DNA of 64,000 nucleotides from Polaromonas sp. 39-63-25 (GTDB taxonomy: Bacteria; Pseudomonadota; Gammaproteobacteria; Burkholderiales; Burkholderiaceae_C): contig NZ_NCJH01000011.1 of NCBI RefSeq assembly GCF_002278925.1, positions 1-64,000 of the forward strand, in the 5' to 3' direction. This document shows positions 7,163-15,979 of this stretch, piece by piece (positions within the stretch are counted from its first letter, which is position 1; every line of letters begins with the position of its first letter). The position numbers and the translations under genes were made by a program. The notes beneath the pieces are model-generated. The model saw only the letters and a list, made by a program, of their open reading frames with translations, was not told the DNA's origin and made no database searches.

Positions 7163-8509
7163 CTACAGTTTCTTCACCAGCACCTGGCTCTTGCGATTGA
7201 CGTTGTACTTGCGCTTGCGTGCCTCGGGCAGCCATTCGGGGTCGACCTGCACAAAACCGCGCTTGATGAACCAGTGCATGGTGCGGGTGGTCAGCACAAA
7301 AATGCTGTCCAGGCCCATCAGCTTGGCGCGCTGCTCGATGCGTTTGAGGATGCGTTCGCCGTCGCCCTGGCTCTGGCTTTGCGGCGACACGGTGAGCGCC
7401 GCCATTTCGGCGGTTCTGGCTTCGGGGTAGGGATACAGCGCGGCGCAGCCGAAGATGACGCCGTCGTGTTCGATCACGGTGTAGAGGTCGGCGTCGCGTT
7501 CGATCTCGGTGCGATCGCGCTTGACGAGGGTGCCGTCTTTTTCAAAGGGCTCGATCAGCTGCAGAATGCCGCCCACGTCGTCGGCGGTGGCTTCGCGCAG
7601 GCTCTCGAGTTTTTCGTCGATGACCATGGTGCCAATGCCGTCGTGCACGTAGATTTCGAGCAGCAGCGCGCCGTCCACCGCGAACGGCAGGATGTGGCTG
7701 CGCTCGACGCCGGCCTTGCAGGCCTTGGCGCAGTGCTGCAGGTAAAACGCGGTGTCCGTGGGCTGGGTGGCGTTGGGCAATTGCGCGAGCAGCTTCTCGG
7801 CGGTGGCCAGCGGCAGCTCGGTGTCGATCGGGTTGTCTTCGCTTTCGGGTTCACCAGGGTGGATGCGGATGCCTGGAATTTCCGTCACGAAGATCAGCTT
7901 GTCGGCCTGCAGCTCAATCGCCACGCTGGTCGCCACTTCCTCCATGGTCAGGTTGAAGGCTTCGCCGGTGGGTGAAAAACCGAAGGGCGAGAGCAGCACC
8001 ATGGCGCCGAACTCCAGCGTGCGCAGGATGCCTTTGGTGTCCACCTTGCGCACCAGGCCCGAGTGTTTGAAGTCCACGCCGTCGACAATGCCGACCGGCC
8101 GGGCGGTGATGAAGTTGCCGGAGATGACGCGCACCGTGGAGCCGGCCATCGGTGTGTTGGGCAGGCCCTGGCTGAAGGCGGCCTCGATCTCGTAACGCAG
8201 CTGGCCGGCGGCTTCCTGGGCGCAGTCGAGCGCTACCGAATCGGTGATGCGCATGCCGTGCGAATACTTCGCCTCGTGGCCCTTGGCGGCCAGTTGTTCG
8301 TTGACCTGCGGACGGAAGCCGTGCACCAGCACGATTTTCACGCCCATGCTCTGGATCAGCGCCAGATCCTGGGCCAGGTGCTGCAGTTTGCCGGCGGCAA
8401 TGGCTTCGCCGGCAATGCCGACCACAAAGGTCTTGCCGCGGTGCAGGTGGATGTAGGGCGCCACCGAACGGAACCAGGGAACAAAGGTGAAATTGAAGAC
8501 GGCGGACAT
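7163..8509 (-). CDS. argA: N-acetylglutamate synthase ArgA
   Basis: Catalyses acetyl-CoA plus glutamate to N-acetylglutamate, the first step of arginine synthesis, in the cytosol. The 448 residues match the classical two-domain enzyme: an N-terminal amino-acid-kinase fold that binds arginine as feedback inhibitor (start VPWFRSVAPYIHLHRGKTFVV; VLVHGFRPQVNEQL), then a C-terminal GNAT domain (GVIFGCAALYPYPEARTAEM). I chose ATG 8509 because family members begin just before this block; the frame remains open 61 codons upstream without similarity. The C-terminus NVNRKSQVLVKKL is typical. It is divergent from the degenerate GGDEF gene, with about 175 bases between starts. Confidence 0.95.
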   Translation of the reverse strand: MSAVFNFTFVPWFRSVAPYIHLHRGKTFVVGIAGEAIAAGKLQHLAQDLALIQSMGVKIVLVHGFRPQVNEQLAAKGHEAKYSHGMRITDSVALDCAQEAAGQLRYEIEAAFSQGLPNTPMAGSTVRVISGNFITARPVGIVDGVDFKHSGLVRKVDTKGILRTLEFGAMVLLSPFGFSPTGEAFNLTMEEVATSVAIELQADKLIFVTEIPGIRIHPGEPESEDNPIDTELPLATAEKLLAQLPNATQPTDTAFYLQHCAKACKAGVERSHILPFAVDGALLLEIYVHDGIGTMVIDEKLESLREATADDVGGILQLIEPFEKDGTLVKRDRTEIERDADLYTVIEHDGVIFGCAALYPYPEARTAEMAALTVSPQSQSQGDGERILKRIEQRAKLMGLDSIFVLTTRTMHWFIKRGFVQVDPEWLPEARKRKYNVNRKSQVLVKKL

Positions 8510-8684
8510 GGGCGCGCTTTCGGGGTCGGGAAAAGTGAACAACAGGCTGGAGGGACGGGAAAACCGGGCAAAAGCCACAGCCTTCCGGGCAATGGCAGTG
8601 AGTGTAAGGGACGGCGGGAGACGCGGCCGGGCGGCCGTTGGTGCCTGTTGGCGGCGGCCGTTTCGCCGGATAATGCGGCCATTC

Positions 8685-9962
8685 ATGGACAAACTTGCGT
8701 TTGGTTTCTGGGGTGTCTATTTCGGCACGGCGGCCGTGATGCTTGCGGGCGCGGCACTCGCGTTTGTCCGTTCGCTGCACCGCATCTCGCTCAACGCCGG
8801 CCTGTCGGCCACGGCCTCGGGTTTTTTTGTGGTCGCCTTTCTGGGTGGCCTGCCGATTGACGATGAAGACACGCTGGCGCGGGTTCTGGCGCACATTGCG
8901 ATGCTGGTCTCGGGCTTTCTGGCTTACCTGCTGTTTTCCATCCTGGGCCTGCTGGCCAGCAGGAAGGCGCGGCTGCACACCCGGCTGGCGCTGACGGTGC
9001 TGGTGCTGGGCGTGATGGCCGCGGGCTGGCTGCTGCCGCCGGCGCCCTCGCTCGTGCTGGGTCTCGGGTTCGCCTGGACCCTGGGTGCCGTGGCACTCGC
9101 CGTGTCGATGCGCAGCGTGTACCGCGGGGACCGGCTGGCCTGGACAGCGGTATTCGGGGTGTTTTTCATGCTGGTGGCCATGCTGGGCCTGGGCTGGATC
9201 GCGCTGGTGCGCGGGCAGGAGCCCTGGCCGGTGCATGCGGTCAGCGCGCTTGCCGGAACGGCCTACCTCGTGACCATGGCCGTGGCGCTCTGGACGCGTT
9301 ATTCCTACCTGATCGAGCTGCACCAGGTCATGGCGATGGGCCCCAGTTACGACCCGGTGACCCGCATGCGTTCACACACCGAAACCGGGCAGATGGTTGG
9401 GGACATCTTCCGGCGTCGCCGGGACGATCCGGCTGGGTCAGATGCCGCAGCGGACGGCGCGCCGCCGGCGCCCCACCGGTCCGGGCCGCAAGTGGGCGTG
9501 ATGGTGGTGAGCATAGGCAACCTCTACGCGCTGGAGCGCCTGCATGGCATGGCCGCGGTCAACCACGCGCTGTTTGTCTGTGCCGGGCGCTTGCGGCGCT
9601 CGGTGCCGGCTTACGTCGAGACGGGACGGTTTTCGGGTGACGGCTTTGTGCTGCTTCTGCGTGACTGCAACGACAGTGGTCAGCTGATCCGGCTGGCGCA
9701 CCTGGTGGAAAAACGCCTGTCCAAATCGGTGGTTCTCAACACCAGCCTCGATGCGGCGCGGCGCGAAAGCGAGCAGACGCGCTGGCAGGCTGAAATCGGT
9801 GTCGGCGTGTTGCTGGTGTCCGACCCGGCGGCCAGGGCTTCGAGCGTGCTGGCCGCCTGCAAGGCGATGTCGCGCACCGCCATGTCGTATGCCAGCCGGG
9901 TCGCCTGGCTGGACCAGGCCAGCGGCGAAGCGGTCGAGCTGCCGGTGCTGCAAGCCGCCTGA
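8685..9962 (+). CDS. Membrane protein with degenerate GGDEF domain
   Basis: The 425-residue protein has about six or seven membrane segments in its first ~215 residues (starting GFWGVYFGTAAVMLAGAAL), a cytoplasmic linker with basic and acidic patches, and a C-terminal domain recognisable as a diverged GGDEF fold. The position of the GG[DE]EF loop reads FSGDGFVLLL, lacking the second acidic residue, so cyclase activity is unlikely; binding of GTP or c-di-GMP, or a purely structural role, remains possible. The normal first helix motif is replaced by DPVTRMRSHTETGQ. ATG 8685 is used; ATG 8673 would add four residues. The next gene, hrpA, starts about 40 bases downstream. Confidence 0.75.
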   Translation: MDKLAFGFWGVYFGTAAVMLAGAALAFVRSLHRISLNAGLSATASGFFVVAFLGGLPIDDEDTLARVLAHIAMLVSGFLAYLLFSILGLLASRKARLHTRLALTVLVLGVMAAGWLLPPAPSLVLGLGFAWTLGAVALAVSMRSVYRGDRLAWTAVFGVFFMLVAMLGLGWIALVRGQEPWPVHAVSALAGTAYLVTMAVALWTRYSYLIELHQVMAMGPSYDPVTRMRSHTETGQMVGDIFRRRRDDPAGSDAAADGAPPAPHRSGPQVGVMVVSIGNLYALERLHGMAAVNHALFVCAGRLRRSVPAYVETGRFSGDGFVLLLRDCNDSGQLIRLAHLVEKRLSKSVVLNTSLDAARRESEQTRWQAEIGVGVLLVSDPAARASSVLAACKAMSRTAMSYASRVAWLDQASGEAVELPVLQAA

Positions 9963-10003
9963 AGCCCTGTCGCCGGGCGGGCGCCCGCCAGCACCGATAA
10001 TCA

Positions 10004-13000
10004 GTGGTTTTGAACCCCCATCCCTTGTCCTCGTCCCCCTTGTCCGTGCCCTTGCAGATCGATTTCCCCGAGTCCTTGCCCGTCTCGGGCAAACGCGAGG
10101 AAATCACCGCCGCCATCCAGGCCCACCAGGTCGTCATCGTTTGCGGCGAAACCGGCTCGGGCAAAACCACGCAGTTGCCCAAGATTGCGCTGGCCATGGG
10201 CCGCGGCAAGCTCAACTACCCGGCGGGCCAGGGCCGGCTGATCGGCCACACCCAGCCGCGCCGCATTGCCGCCTCCAGCGTGGCCAAGCGGATTGCCGAA
10301 GAACTCAAGACACCGCTGGGCGATGTGGTCGGCTACAAGGTGCGTTTCCAGGACCGGCTGAGCCGGGATGCTTCGGTCAAACTCATGACCGACGGCATCT
10401 TGCTGGCCGAGACGCAGACCGATCCGCTGCTCAAGGCCTACGACACCATCATCATCGACGAGGCCCATGAGCGCAGCCTGAACATCGACTTTCTGCTCGG
10501 CTACCTGCGCCAGCTGTTGCCGCGCCGGCCCGACCTGAAGGTGGTGATCACCTCGGCGACGATTGATGCGCAGCGTTTTGCGGACTATTTCGCCTCCAGT
10601 AAAGGGCCGGCACCCGTCATCATGGTCTCGGGCCGGATGTTTCCGGTCGAGCAGCGTTACCGCCCGTATGAAGAGTCGCGCGACTACGACCTTAACGACG
10701 CGATCGCCGACGGCGTGGACGAACTCTGGCGCAATCCGCACAGTGCCGGTGACATCCTGATCTTCCTGCCGGGCGAGCGCGAGATCCGCGAGGCAGCGGA
10801 CCATTTGCGCAAACACCTCGCGCACCAGCCGCTGTTTCGCAATGCCGAGGTGCTGCCGCTGTTTGCGCGTTTGAGCCAGGCCGAGCAGGACCGCATTTTC
10901 GACGGCCACACCGGCCGGCGCATCGTGCTGGCCACCAACGTGGCCGAGACCTCGCTGACGGTGCCGGGTATCCGTTATGTGATCGACGCCGGCACGGCGC
11001 GTGTCAAGCGTTACAGCTTTCGCAACAAGGTCGAGCAGTTGATGGTCGAGCCGGTGTCGCAGGCGGCGGCCAACCAGCGCGCCGGCCGCTGCGGCCGCGT
11101 GGCCGACGGCATCTGCATCCGCCTGTACGACGAGCAGGACTTTCTGGGCCGGCCGCGTTTTACCGACCCGGAAATCCTGCGCAGCTCGCTGGCGGCGGTG
11201 ATTTTGCGCATGAAGGCGCTGCACCTCGGCACCATCGAAAGTTTTGCCTTCATCGAGCCACCCCAGGGCCGTGCCATTGCCGACGGCTACCAGCTGTTGG
11301 CCGAACTCGGTGCGGTGGACGACGACAACGAACTGACGCCGGTGGGCCGCAACCTGGCCCGGCTGCCGCTGGACCCGCGTGTGGGCCGCATGATCCTGGA
11401 AGCCAAAGAGCGGCAGGCGCTCGACGAGGTGCTGGTGATTGCCAGCGCGCTCAGCGTGCAGGACGTGCGCGACCGGCCCATGGACAAGCAGGCCCAGGCC
11501 GACCAGGCGCATGCGAAGTTCGATGACGAAAAAAGCGAATTCAGCGGTTACCTCAAGCTCTGGAAGTGGCTGGGCGACGCGCGTGGCGGGCACGACGCCG
11601 TGCACAAGCTGACGAATCGCCAGTATGAAAATCTCTTGAGAGAGAACTACATCAACATCCGGCGCGTGCGCGAATGGCGCGACATCCATTCGCAGCTGCA
11701 CGCGGTGGTGGGCGAGCAGAAATGGGTGCTCAACGACAAGCCTGCCAGTTACGAGCAACTGCATTTGTCCATGCTCTGCGGCCTGCTCGGCAACCTCGGC
11801 ATCAAGAACGAGGAAGACGACTGGTACCTGGGCGCGCGTGGCATCAAGTTTTACCGCCACCCGGGCGCCAAGCTCAGCAAGAAGCCGGGGCGCTGGATCG
11901 TTGCGGCTGAGCTGGTGGAAACCACGCGCCTGTTCGGCCGCGGCATTGCCAACATCGAGCCGCAGTGGGTCGAGCAGGTCGCTGGCCACCTGCTGAAAAA
12001 ACAGCTGCTGGACCCGCACTGGGAGAAAAAGGCCGCACAGGTCACCGCGCTGGAACGCGCCACCTTGTACGGCCTGGTGATCTACAACGGCCGGCGCGTC
12101 AACTTCGGCCGTGTCGACCCGGTGACGGCGCGCGAAATCTTCATCCGCGAAGCGCTGGTCGCCGGCAACTGGGACACCAAGCTGCCTTTCCTGCAGGCCA
12201 ACCTCAAGCTGATCGAACAGGTGCAGGACCTGGAGCACAAGGCGCGCCGCCAGGACGTGCTGGTTGACGAAGAGCTGATCTACGCCTTTTACGACCAGCA
12301 GCTGCCGGCCGACATCTGCACCGGCGCCGGCTGCGAACACTGGTACAAGGACGAGGTCAAAAAGCAACCCAAGCTGCTGCTCCTGAGCCGCGAGGAACTG
12401 ATGCGCCACGAGGCGGCCGGCATCACCACGCAAGCGTTCCCGAAAACGCTGCGCCTGGGCGGTGTCGATTGCACGGCGACCTACCTGCATGAGCCGGGCG
12501 ACGCCAGGGACGGCGTGACCGTCGATGTGCCGCTGTTTGCCCTGAACCAGGTCAATGAGGAGCGCTGCGAGTGGCTGGTGCCCGGCATGCTCAAGGACAA
12601 GATCCAGGCCCTGATCAAGACCCTGCACCAGCGGCCGCGCTCGCGCCTGGTGCCGCTGCCCGACACCGCAGCGCGTTTCGCGGCCGAGTTGCTGCAGCCG
12701 GAAAAGTTCGGCGTCGGTTCGCTGACGGACGCCGTGCTCAAGCTGGTGCGTGATGCGACCTCGCTGGACATCAAGCGTGGGGACATGAAAATCGACATGC
12801 TGGCGCCGCACCTGTTCATGAACTTCCGCGTGGTCGATGAACATGGCCGCCAGCTCGGCACCGGACGCAACCTCGGTGCGCTCAAGGGTGAGCTCGGGTC
12901 GCAGGCACGCGGCGCCTTCCAGGCGTTGGCCGGGTTGAAGACGCGCTCCGCGCCGCAGGAGCGCCCAGAGTCAGAGCCAAATCGGCCTTCAGCCCAGCAT

Positions 13001-13936
13001 GGACGTGCGCAAGCTGCTCCTGAAAACATAGCAAACCAGAAGGCGGCCACGGTCAGGACGCCGGAGCGCTACAGCAGCTGGAGTTTTGGCGAGCTGCCCG
13101 AACTCATGGAAATCAGCAAGGGCAAACAGACGCTGATCGGGTTTCCGGCGCTGATCGACCTCGGCGATGCGGTGACCATCGAGGTGTTCGACGAGCCCGA
13201 CGTGGCTGCCGCCAAACACCGCGCCGGCCTGCGGCGTCTGTTTTCGCTGCAGATCAAGGACGCGCTGAAGTACCTGGAAAAGAATTTGCCCGATCTGCAG
13301 AAAATGGCCACGGCCTACATGCTGGTCGGCCGCGCGGCTGACAACTCGGGCGGCGGCACGCTGGAAGAGCTGCGCGAGCAGATCATCGAAGTTGCGCTGG
13401 ACCGTGCCTTTTTGCTGGAGCCGCTGCCGACCAACGAGGCCGACTTCAAAAAACGCATCGACGACGGACGTGGGCGCCTGACCTTGATTGCCAGCGAAGT
13501 CGCACGGCTGGCGGCCGCCATCCTCGTCGAGTTCGCCGCCGCGCAGCGCAAGATCAAGGACACCAAAAACGCCGCCGAGGCCGCCGCGGATGCAGCGCAG
13601 CAACTGCAGCGTCTGGTGCCCAAACGTTTCCTGACGCTCACGCCGTACGCGCAGTTGCAGCACTTTCCGCGCTACCTCAAGGCCATCACCCTGCGGCTGG
13701 AGAAATGGCGTGCCGATCCCGCCCGCGACGCGGCGCGGCTGGCTGAACTGCGGCCGCAGGAGCAGCGCTACTGGCGCCTGGTGGCCGAACGCAAGGGTGC
13801 GACGGATGCCCGGCTGCAGGAACTGCGCTGGCTGCTCGAAGAGCTGCGCGTGAGCTTTTTCGCGCAGGAGCTGCGCACGCCGCAACCTGTGAGTATTAAA
13901 CGTTTGGACAAGGCCTGGACGCAATTGAACAGCTGA
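10004..13936 (+). CDS. hrpA: ATP-dependent RNA helicase HrpA
   Basis: DEAH-box RNA helicase of about 1,310 residues (E. coli HrpA 1,300). Walker A is GETGSGKTTQ, the DEAH box is IIIDEAHERSLNID, motif III is SATID and motif VI is QRAGRCGR. Helicase-associated and DUF3418-type C-terminal regions follow. No ATG fits the N-terminus; GTG 10004 (MVLNPHPLSS) or a nearby TTG is the likely start. About residues 992-1010 (ESEPNRPSAQHGRAQAAPEN) coincide with a copy of the interspersed repeat found across this window (12979-13033), lying between conserved blocks. The gene ends before a strong hairpin terminator. Confidence 0.93.
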   Translation: MVLNPHPLSSSPLSVPLQIDFPESLPVSGKREEITAAIQAHQVVIVCGETGSGKTTQLPKIALAMGRGKLNYPAGQGRLIGHTQPRRIAASSVAKRIAEELKTPLGDVVGYKVRFQDRLSRDASVKLMTDGILLAETQTDPLLKAYDTIIIDEAHERSLNIDFLLGYLRQLLPRRPDLKVVITSATIDAQRFADYFASSKGPAPVIMVSGRMFPVEQRYRPYEESRDYDLNDAIADGVDELWRNPHSAGDILIFLPGEREIREAADHLRKHLAHQPLFRNAEVLPLFARLSQAEQDRIFDGHTGRRIVLATNVAETSLTVPGIRYVIDAGTARVKRYSFRNKVEQLMVEPVSQAAANQRAGRCGRVADGICIRLYDEQDFLGRPRFTDPEILRSSLAAVILRMKALHLGTIESFAFIEPPQGRAIADGYQLLAELGAVDDDNELTPVGRNLARLPLDPRVGRMILEAKERQALDEVLVIASALSVQDVRDRPMDKQAQADQAHAKFDDEKSEFSGYLKLWKWLGDARGGHDAVHKLTNRQYENLLRENYINIRRVREWRDIHSQLHAVVGEQKWVLNDKPASYEQLHLSMLCGLLGNLGIKNEEDDWYLGARGIKFYRHPGAKLSKKPGRWIVAAELVETTRLFGRGIANIEPQWVEQVAGHLLKKQLLDPHWEKKAAQVTALERATLYGLVIYNGRRVNFGRVDPVTAREIFIREALVAGNWDTKLPFLQANLKLIEQVQDLEHKARRQDVLVDEELIYAFYDQQLPADICTGAGCEHWYKDEVKKQPKLLLLSREELMRHEAAGITTQAFPKTLRLGGVDCTATYLHEPGDARDGVTVDVPLFALNQVNEERCEWLVPGMLKDKIQALIKTLHQRPRSRLVPLPDTAARFAAELLQPEKFGVGSLTDAVLKLVRDATSLDIKRGDMKIDMLAPHLFMNFRVVDEHGRQLGTGRNLGALKGELGSQARGAFQALAGLKTRSAPQERPESEPNRPSAQHGRAQAAPENIANQKAATVRTPERYSSWSFGELPELMEISKGKQTLIGFPALIDLGDAVTIEVFDEPDVAAAKHRAGLRRLFSLQIKDALKYLEKNLPDLQKMATAYMLVGRAADNSGGGTLEELREQIIEVALDRAFLLEPLPTNEADFKKRIDDGRGRLTLIASEVARLAAAILVEFAAAQRKIKDTKNAAEAAADAAQQLQRLVPKRFLTLTPYAQLQHFPRYLKAITLRLEKWRADPARDAARLAELRPQEQRYWRLVAERKGATDARLQELRWLLEELRVSFFAQELRTPQPVSIKRLDKAWTQLNS
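12979..13033 (+). repeat. Short interspersed repeat, copy inside hrpA
   Basis: Starts AAATCGGCCTTCAGCCC and continues GTGCGCAAGCTGCT, collinear with the copies at 14716, 43117 and 57638. It lies in the hrpA reading frame without a stop and encodes a Pro/Ala/Gln-rich linker. Confidence 0.65.
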
Positions 13937-13972
13937 GGCGGTTTTACAGGGCTCGCACTGCGCAAAAAAAAA

Positions 13973-14002
13973 GGACCCTGCCGCAAGGCAGGGTCCTTTT
14001 TT
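13973..14002. terminator. Bidirectional hairpin terminator between hrpA and the DUF3309 gene
   Basis: Perfect 10-base stem GGACCCTGCC / GGCAGGGTCC around a GCAA loop, followed by six T and preceded by a run of nine A. It can therefore end transcripts of hrpA on the plus strand and of the convergent small gene on the minus strand. Confidence 0.92.
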
Positions 14003-14021
14003 GTTCGAGGTGCTGGGAGTC

Positions 14022-14180
14022 CTAGATACGGCCCATCAGCAGCAGCACGATCAGGATGATGACAATCAGTCCCAAACCACCGCTTGGACCGTAGCCCCAT
14101 GAGCGGCTGTGGCCCCAGGTCGGCAGTGCGCCCACCAGAATCAGGATGAGGACGATGAGCAGAATCATTGAAATCGACAT
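14022..14180 (-). CDS. Small membrane protein, DUF3309 family
   Basis: A 52-residue protein, MSISMILLIVLILILVGALP at the start, then TWGHSRSWGYGPSGG and a second hydrophobic segment ending LLLMGRI. The two hydrophobic helices around a Gly/Ser/Trp loop match the DUF3309 family of tiny envelope proteins of unknown function. A strong AAGGAGTT ribosome site sits about 6 bases before the ATG. It converges on hrpA across the shared terminator. Confidence 0.88.
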   Translation of the reverse strand: MSISMILLIVLILILVGALPTWGHSRSWGYGPSGGLGLIVIILIVLLLMGRI

Positions 14181-14715
14181 GGAGAACTCCTTGTTATGTA
14201 TGAACTGATTGTTGCCTGTGGTTGGGCTGGATCAAGCAGGAAGGGGCGCTGACTCACCGTCAGGGAGTTCCTACAGTTGGGGATCACGCGCTGCCTTGCT
14301 GTGCGCGTGTTCTGTAGTGCACCAACAAGCCGGGTCTCGCCCCGGCGGGCGACTCACTTTCTCTTGCGTCGCCAAGAGAAAGTAAGCAAAGAGAAGGCGA
14401 CCCGATGGTCTGGGTCCCTCTCGCTCAGACAATCGCTCGCCCTGATCCGCTTTCGGCTGTGCTCCTCGGCCCACCCCGACGGGTGGGGAACGGGTGCGGG
14501 GAGACGTGACGCGCTGTGCGCGTCACGTCGGAGTCAAGCGGCCGTGGTGATTGCACGCGGGCGCAACACACGCGGCCAAATGAAGTCCCCCTCCATCGCC
14601 CAGCGGGGCGAGGGCAGGGGCTAGGGGTGGGAGTGGGGAGTCCGTCCTACTGTCCAGAAAGGACCATAGGCGCAGCGTGATGCCGCGAATGTGTCTCAAG
14701 CCGACTTCACTGATG
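14181..14715. other. Non-coding stretch with repeat sequences
   Basis: No convincing gene. The left ~100 bases should hold the promoter of the DUF3309 gene. The middle carries a large palindromic repeat (14331-14405, listed separately) and further GC-rich inverted segments, for example GACGTGACGCGC / GCGCGTCACGTC near 14503-14529. Open frames here are short, have no family similarity and read through the repeats. Confidence 0.6.
14331..14405. repeat. Palindromic intergenic repeat (CTTTCTCTTG / CAAGAGAAAG type)
   Basis: The centre is a near-perfect inverted repeat, TCACTTTCTCTTG and CAAGAGAAAGTAAGC, around CGTCGC, flanked by CGGGCGACT on the left and AAGGCGACC on the right. I recall very similar sequences scattered in beta- and gammaproteobacterial genomes next to stable genes; that recollection was not checked here. 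Confidence 0.6.
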
Positions 14716-14770
14716 AAATCGGCCTCCAGCCCTTATAGGCTGTGCGCAACCAGCTATCAATGTGATAGCG
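14716..14770 (+). repeat. Short interspersed repeat, intergenic copy
   Basis: Full-length copy: AAATCGGCCTCCAGCCC, then TGTGCGCAACCAGCTATCAA and a closing GATAGC that can pair with GCTATC. It ends two bases before the aminotransferase stop codon, so it forms that gene's 3' flank. Confidence 0.75.
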
Positions 14771-14772
14771 GA

Positions 14773-15957
14773 TTACAGCCTGGCCAGCCGCTCCAGCGCA
14801 CTGAGGAGCGTCTCGTCCTTCTTGGCAAAACAGAAGCGCACGACGCGCTGGTCGAAGCCGTTGCCGTAAAACGCCGACAAGGGAATCGCGGCGACGCCGA
14901 TCTCGGTGGTCAGCCATTTGCAGAAGTCGGCTTCACCGAGGTCGCTGACTTGCGAGATGTCCACGCACTGGAAGTAGCTGCCTTCGCTGGGCAGCAGCTT
15001 GAAGCGGGTTTTCGCCAGGCCGGCGCGGAACAGGTCGCGCTTGCGCTGGTAGAACGCCGGCAGGTCGAGGTAGGGACGTGCATCAGCCATGTAGCTCGCC
15101 AGGCCGTATTGCATGGGCGTGTTGACGGTGAACACATTGAACTGGTGTACCTTGCGGAACTCGGTCGTCAGCGACGCGGGCGCCGCCACATAACCGATTT
15201 TCCAGCCGGTCACATGGTAGGTCTTGCCGAAGCTGCTGACGATGAAGGCACGCGCGGCCAGGCCGGGGAAGCGCGCTGCGCTTTCGTGCACGCGGCCCTG
15301 CGCGGCGTCGAACACCATGTGTTCATACACCTCGTCGCTGATCAGCAGCACGTCGGTGGGCGCCAGGATCTCCTGCAGGCGCAACATGTCCTCGCGGGTC
15401 CAGACGGTGGCGCTGGGGTTGTGCGGCGAGTTGATGATGATCGCGCGCGTTTTGGCGGTGAGGGCGGCGGAGATCCTGTCGAAGTCGGGGCGGAAGGTGC
15501 CGGGCGTCAGGGGCACGCGCACGGGAACGCCGCCGGCCAGCTCGATGTTGGGCACGTAGCTGTCGTAACAGGGCTCGAGCACGATGACTTCATCACCGGG
15601 GTGCACCACGGCCAGCACCGCGGTGATGATGGCCTGCGTGGCGCCGGCCGTCACCGTGATTTCGGTGTTGGGGTTGTAGCTGCGGCCGTGCAGTTGCTGC
15701 AGCTTGGCGGCAATCGCCTCGCGCAGCACCGGTACGCCGGGCATGGGCGGGTACTGGTTCAGGCCGCGTGTCATGGCATCGTTGACGGCGCCGACCAGTT
15801 TCGGGTCGCAGTCGAAGTCCGGGAAGCCCTGGCCGAGGTTGACCGCGTTTTTTTCAAGGGCCAGCGCCGACATCACCGTGAAGATGGTGGTGCCCACGGC
15901 GGGCAGTTTGGTCTGTATCTGTGGCGTGCGCTCGCTGGCAGAAGGCATGGTCGTCAT
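14773..15957 (-). CDS. PLP-dependent aminotransferase (methionine aminotransferase YbdL-like)
   Basis: Class I/II aminotransferase of 394 residues. The N-terminal block VNLGQGFPDFDCDP, the substrate/cofactor block NSPHNPSATVW, the YDSYVP region and the Schiff-base lysine in SSFGKTYHVTGWKIGY are all present, the last matching the Lys and Arg-side pattern of the kynurenine/methionine aminotransferase (YbdL/CCBL) subgroup. It probably transaminates methionine or aromatic amino acids to 2-oxo acids in the cytosol. The start is ATG 15957 (MTTMPSAS); an ATG three codons later is equally possible since no clear ribosome site is seen. It follows a CysB-like regulator on the same strand with 22 bases between, so co-transcription is likely and fits sulfur amino acid metabolism. 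Confidence 0.88.
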   Translation of the reverse strand: MTTMPSASERTPQIQTKLPAVGTTIFTVMSALALEKNAVNLGQGFPDFDCDPKLVGAVNDAMTRGLNQYPPMPGVPVLREAIAAKLQQLHGRSYNPNTEITVTAGATQAIITAVLAVVHPGDEVIVLEPCYDSYVPNIELAGGVPVRVPLTPGTFRPDFDRISAALTAKTRAIIINSPHNPSATVWTREDMLRLQEILAPTDVLLISDEVYEHMVFDAAQGRVHESAARFPGLAARAFIVSSFGKTYHVTGWKIGYVAAPASLTTEFRKVHQFNVFTVNTPMQYGLASYMADARPYLDLPAFYQRKRDLFRAGLAKTRFKLLPSEGSYFQCVDISQVSDLGEADFCKWLTTEIGVAAIPLSAFYGNGFDQRVVRFCFAKKDETLLSALERLARL

Positions 15958-15979
15958 GGTGAGGGTGGAGTGATGGAAT

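Noticed and set aside
10001-12844. 947-codon open frame opposite hrpA
   Set aside because: Shadow of the helicase gene; no recognisable domains, while the plus strand carries all DEAH motifs.
14277-14624. Open frame of 115 codons in the repeat-bearing gap
   Set aside because: It reads through the palindromic repeat, lacks a ribosome site and family similarity.
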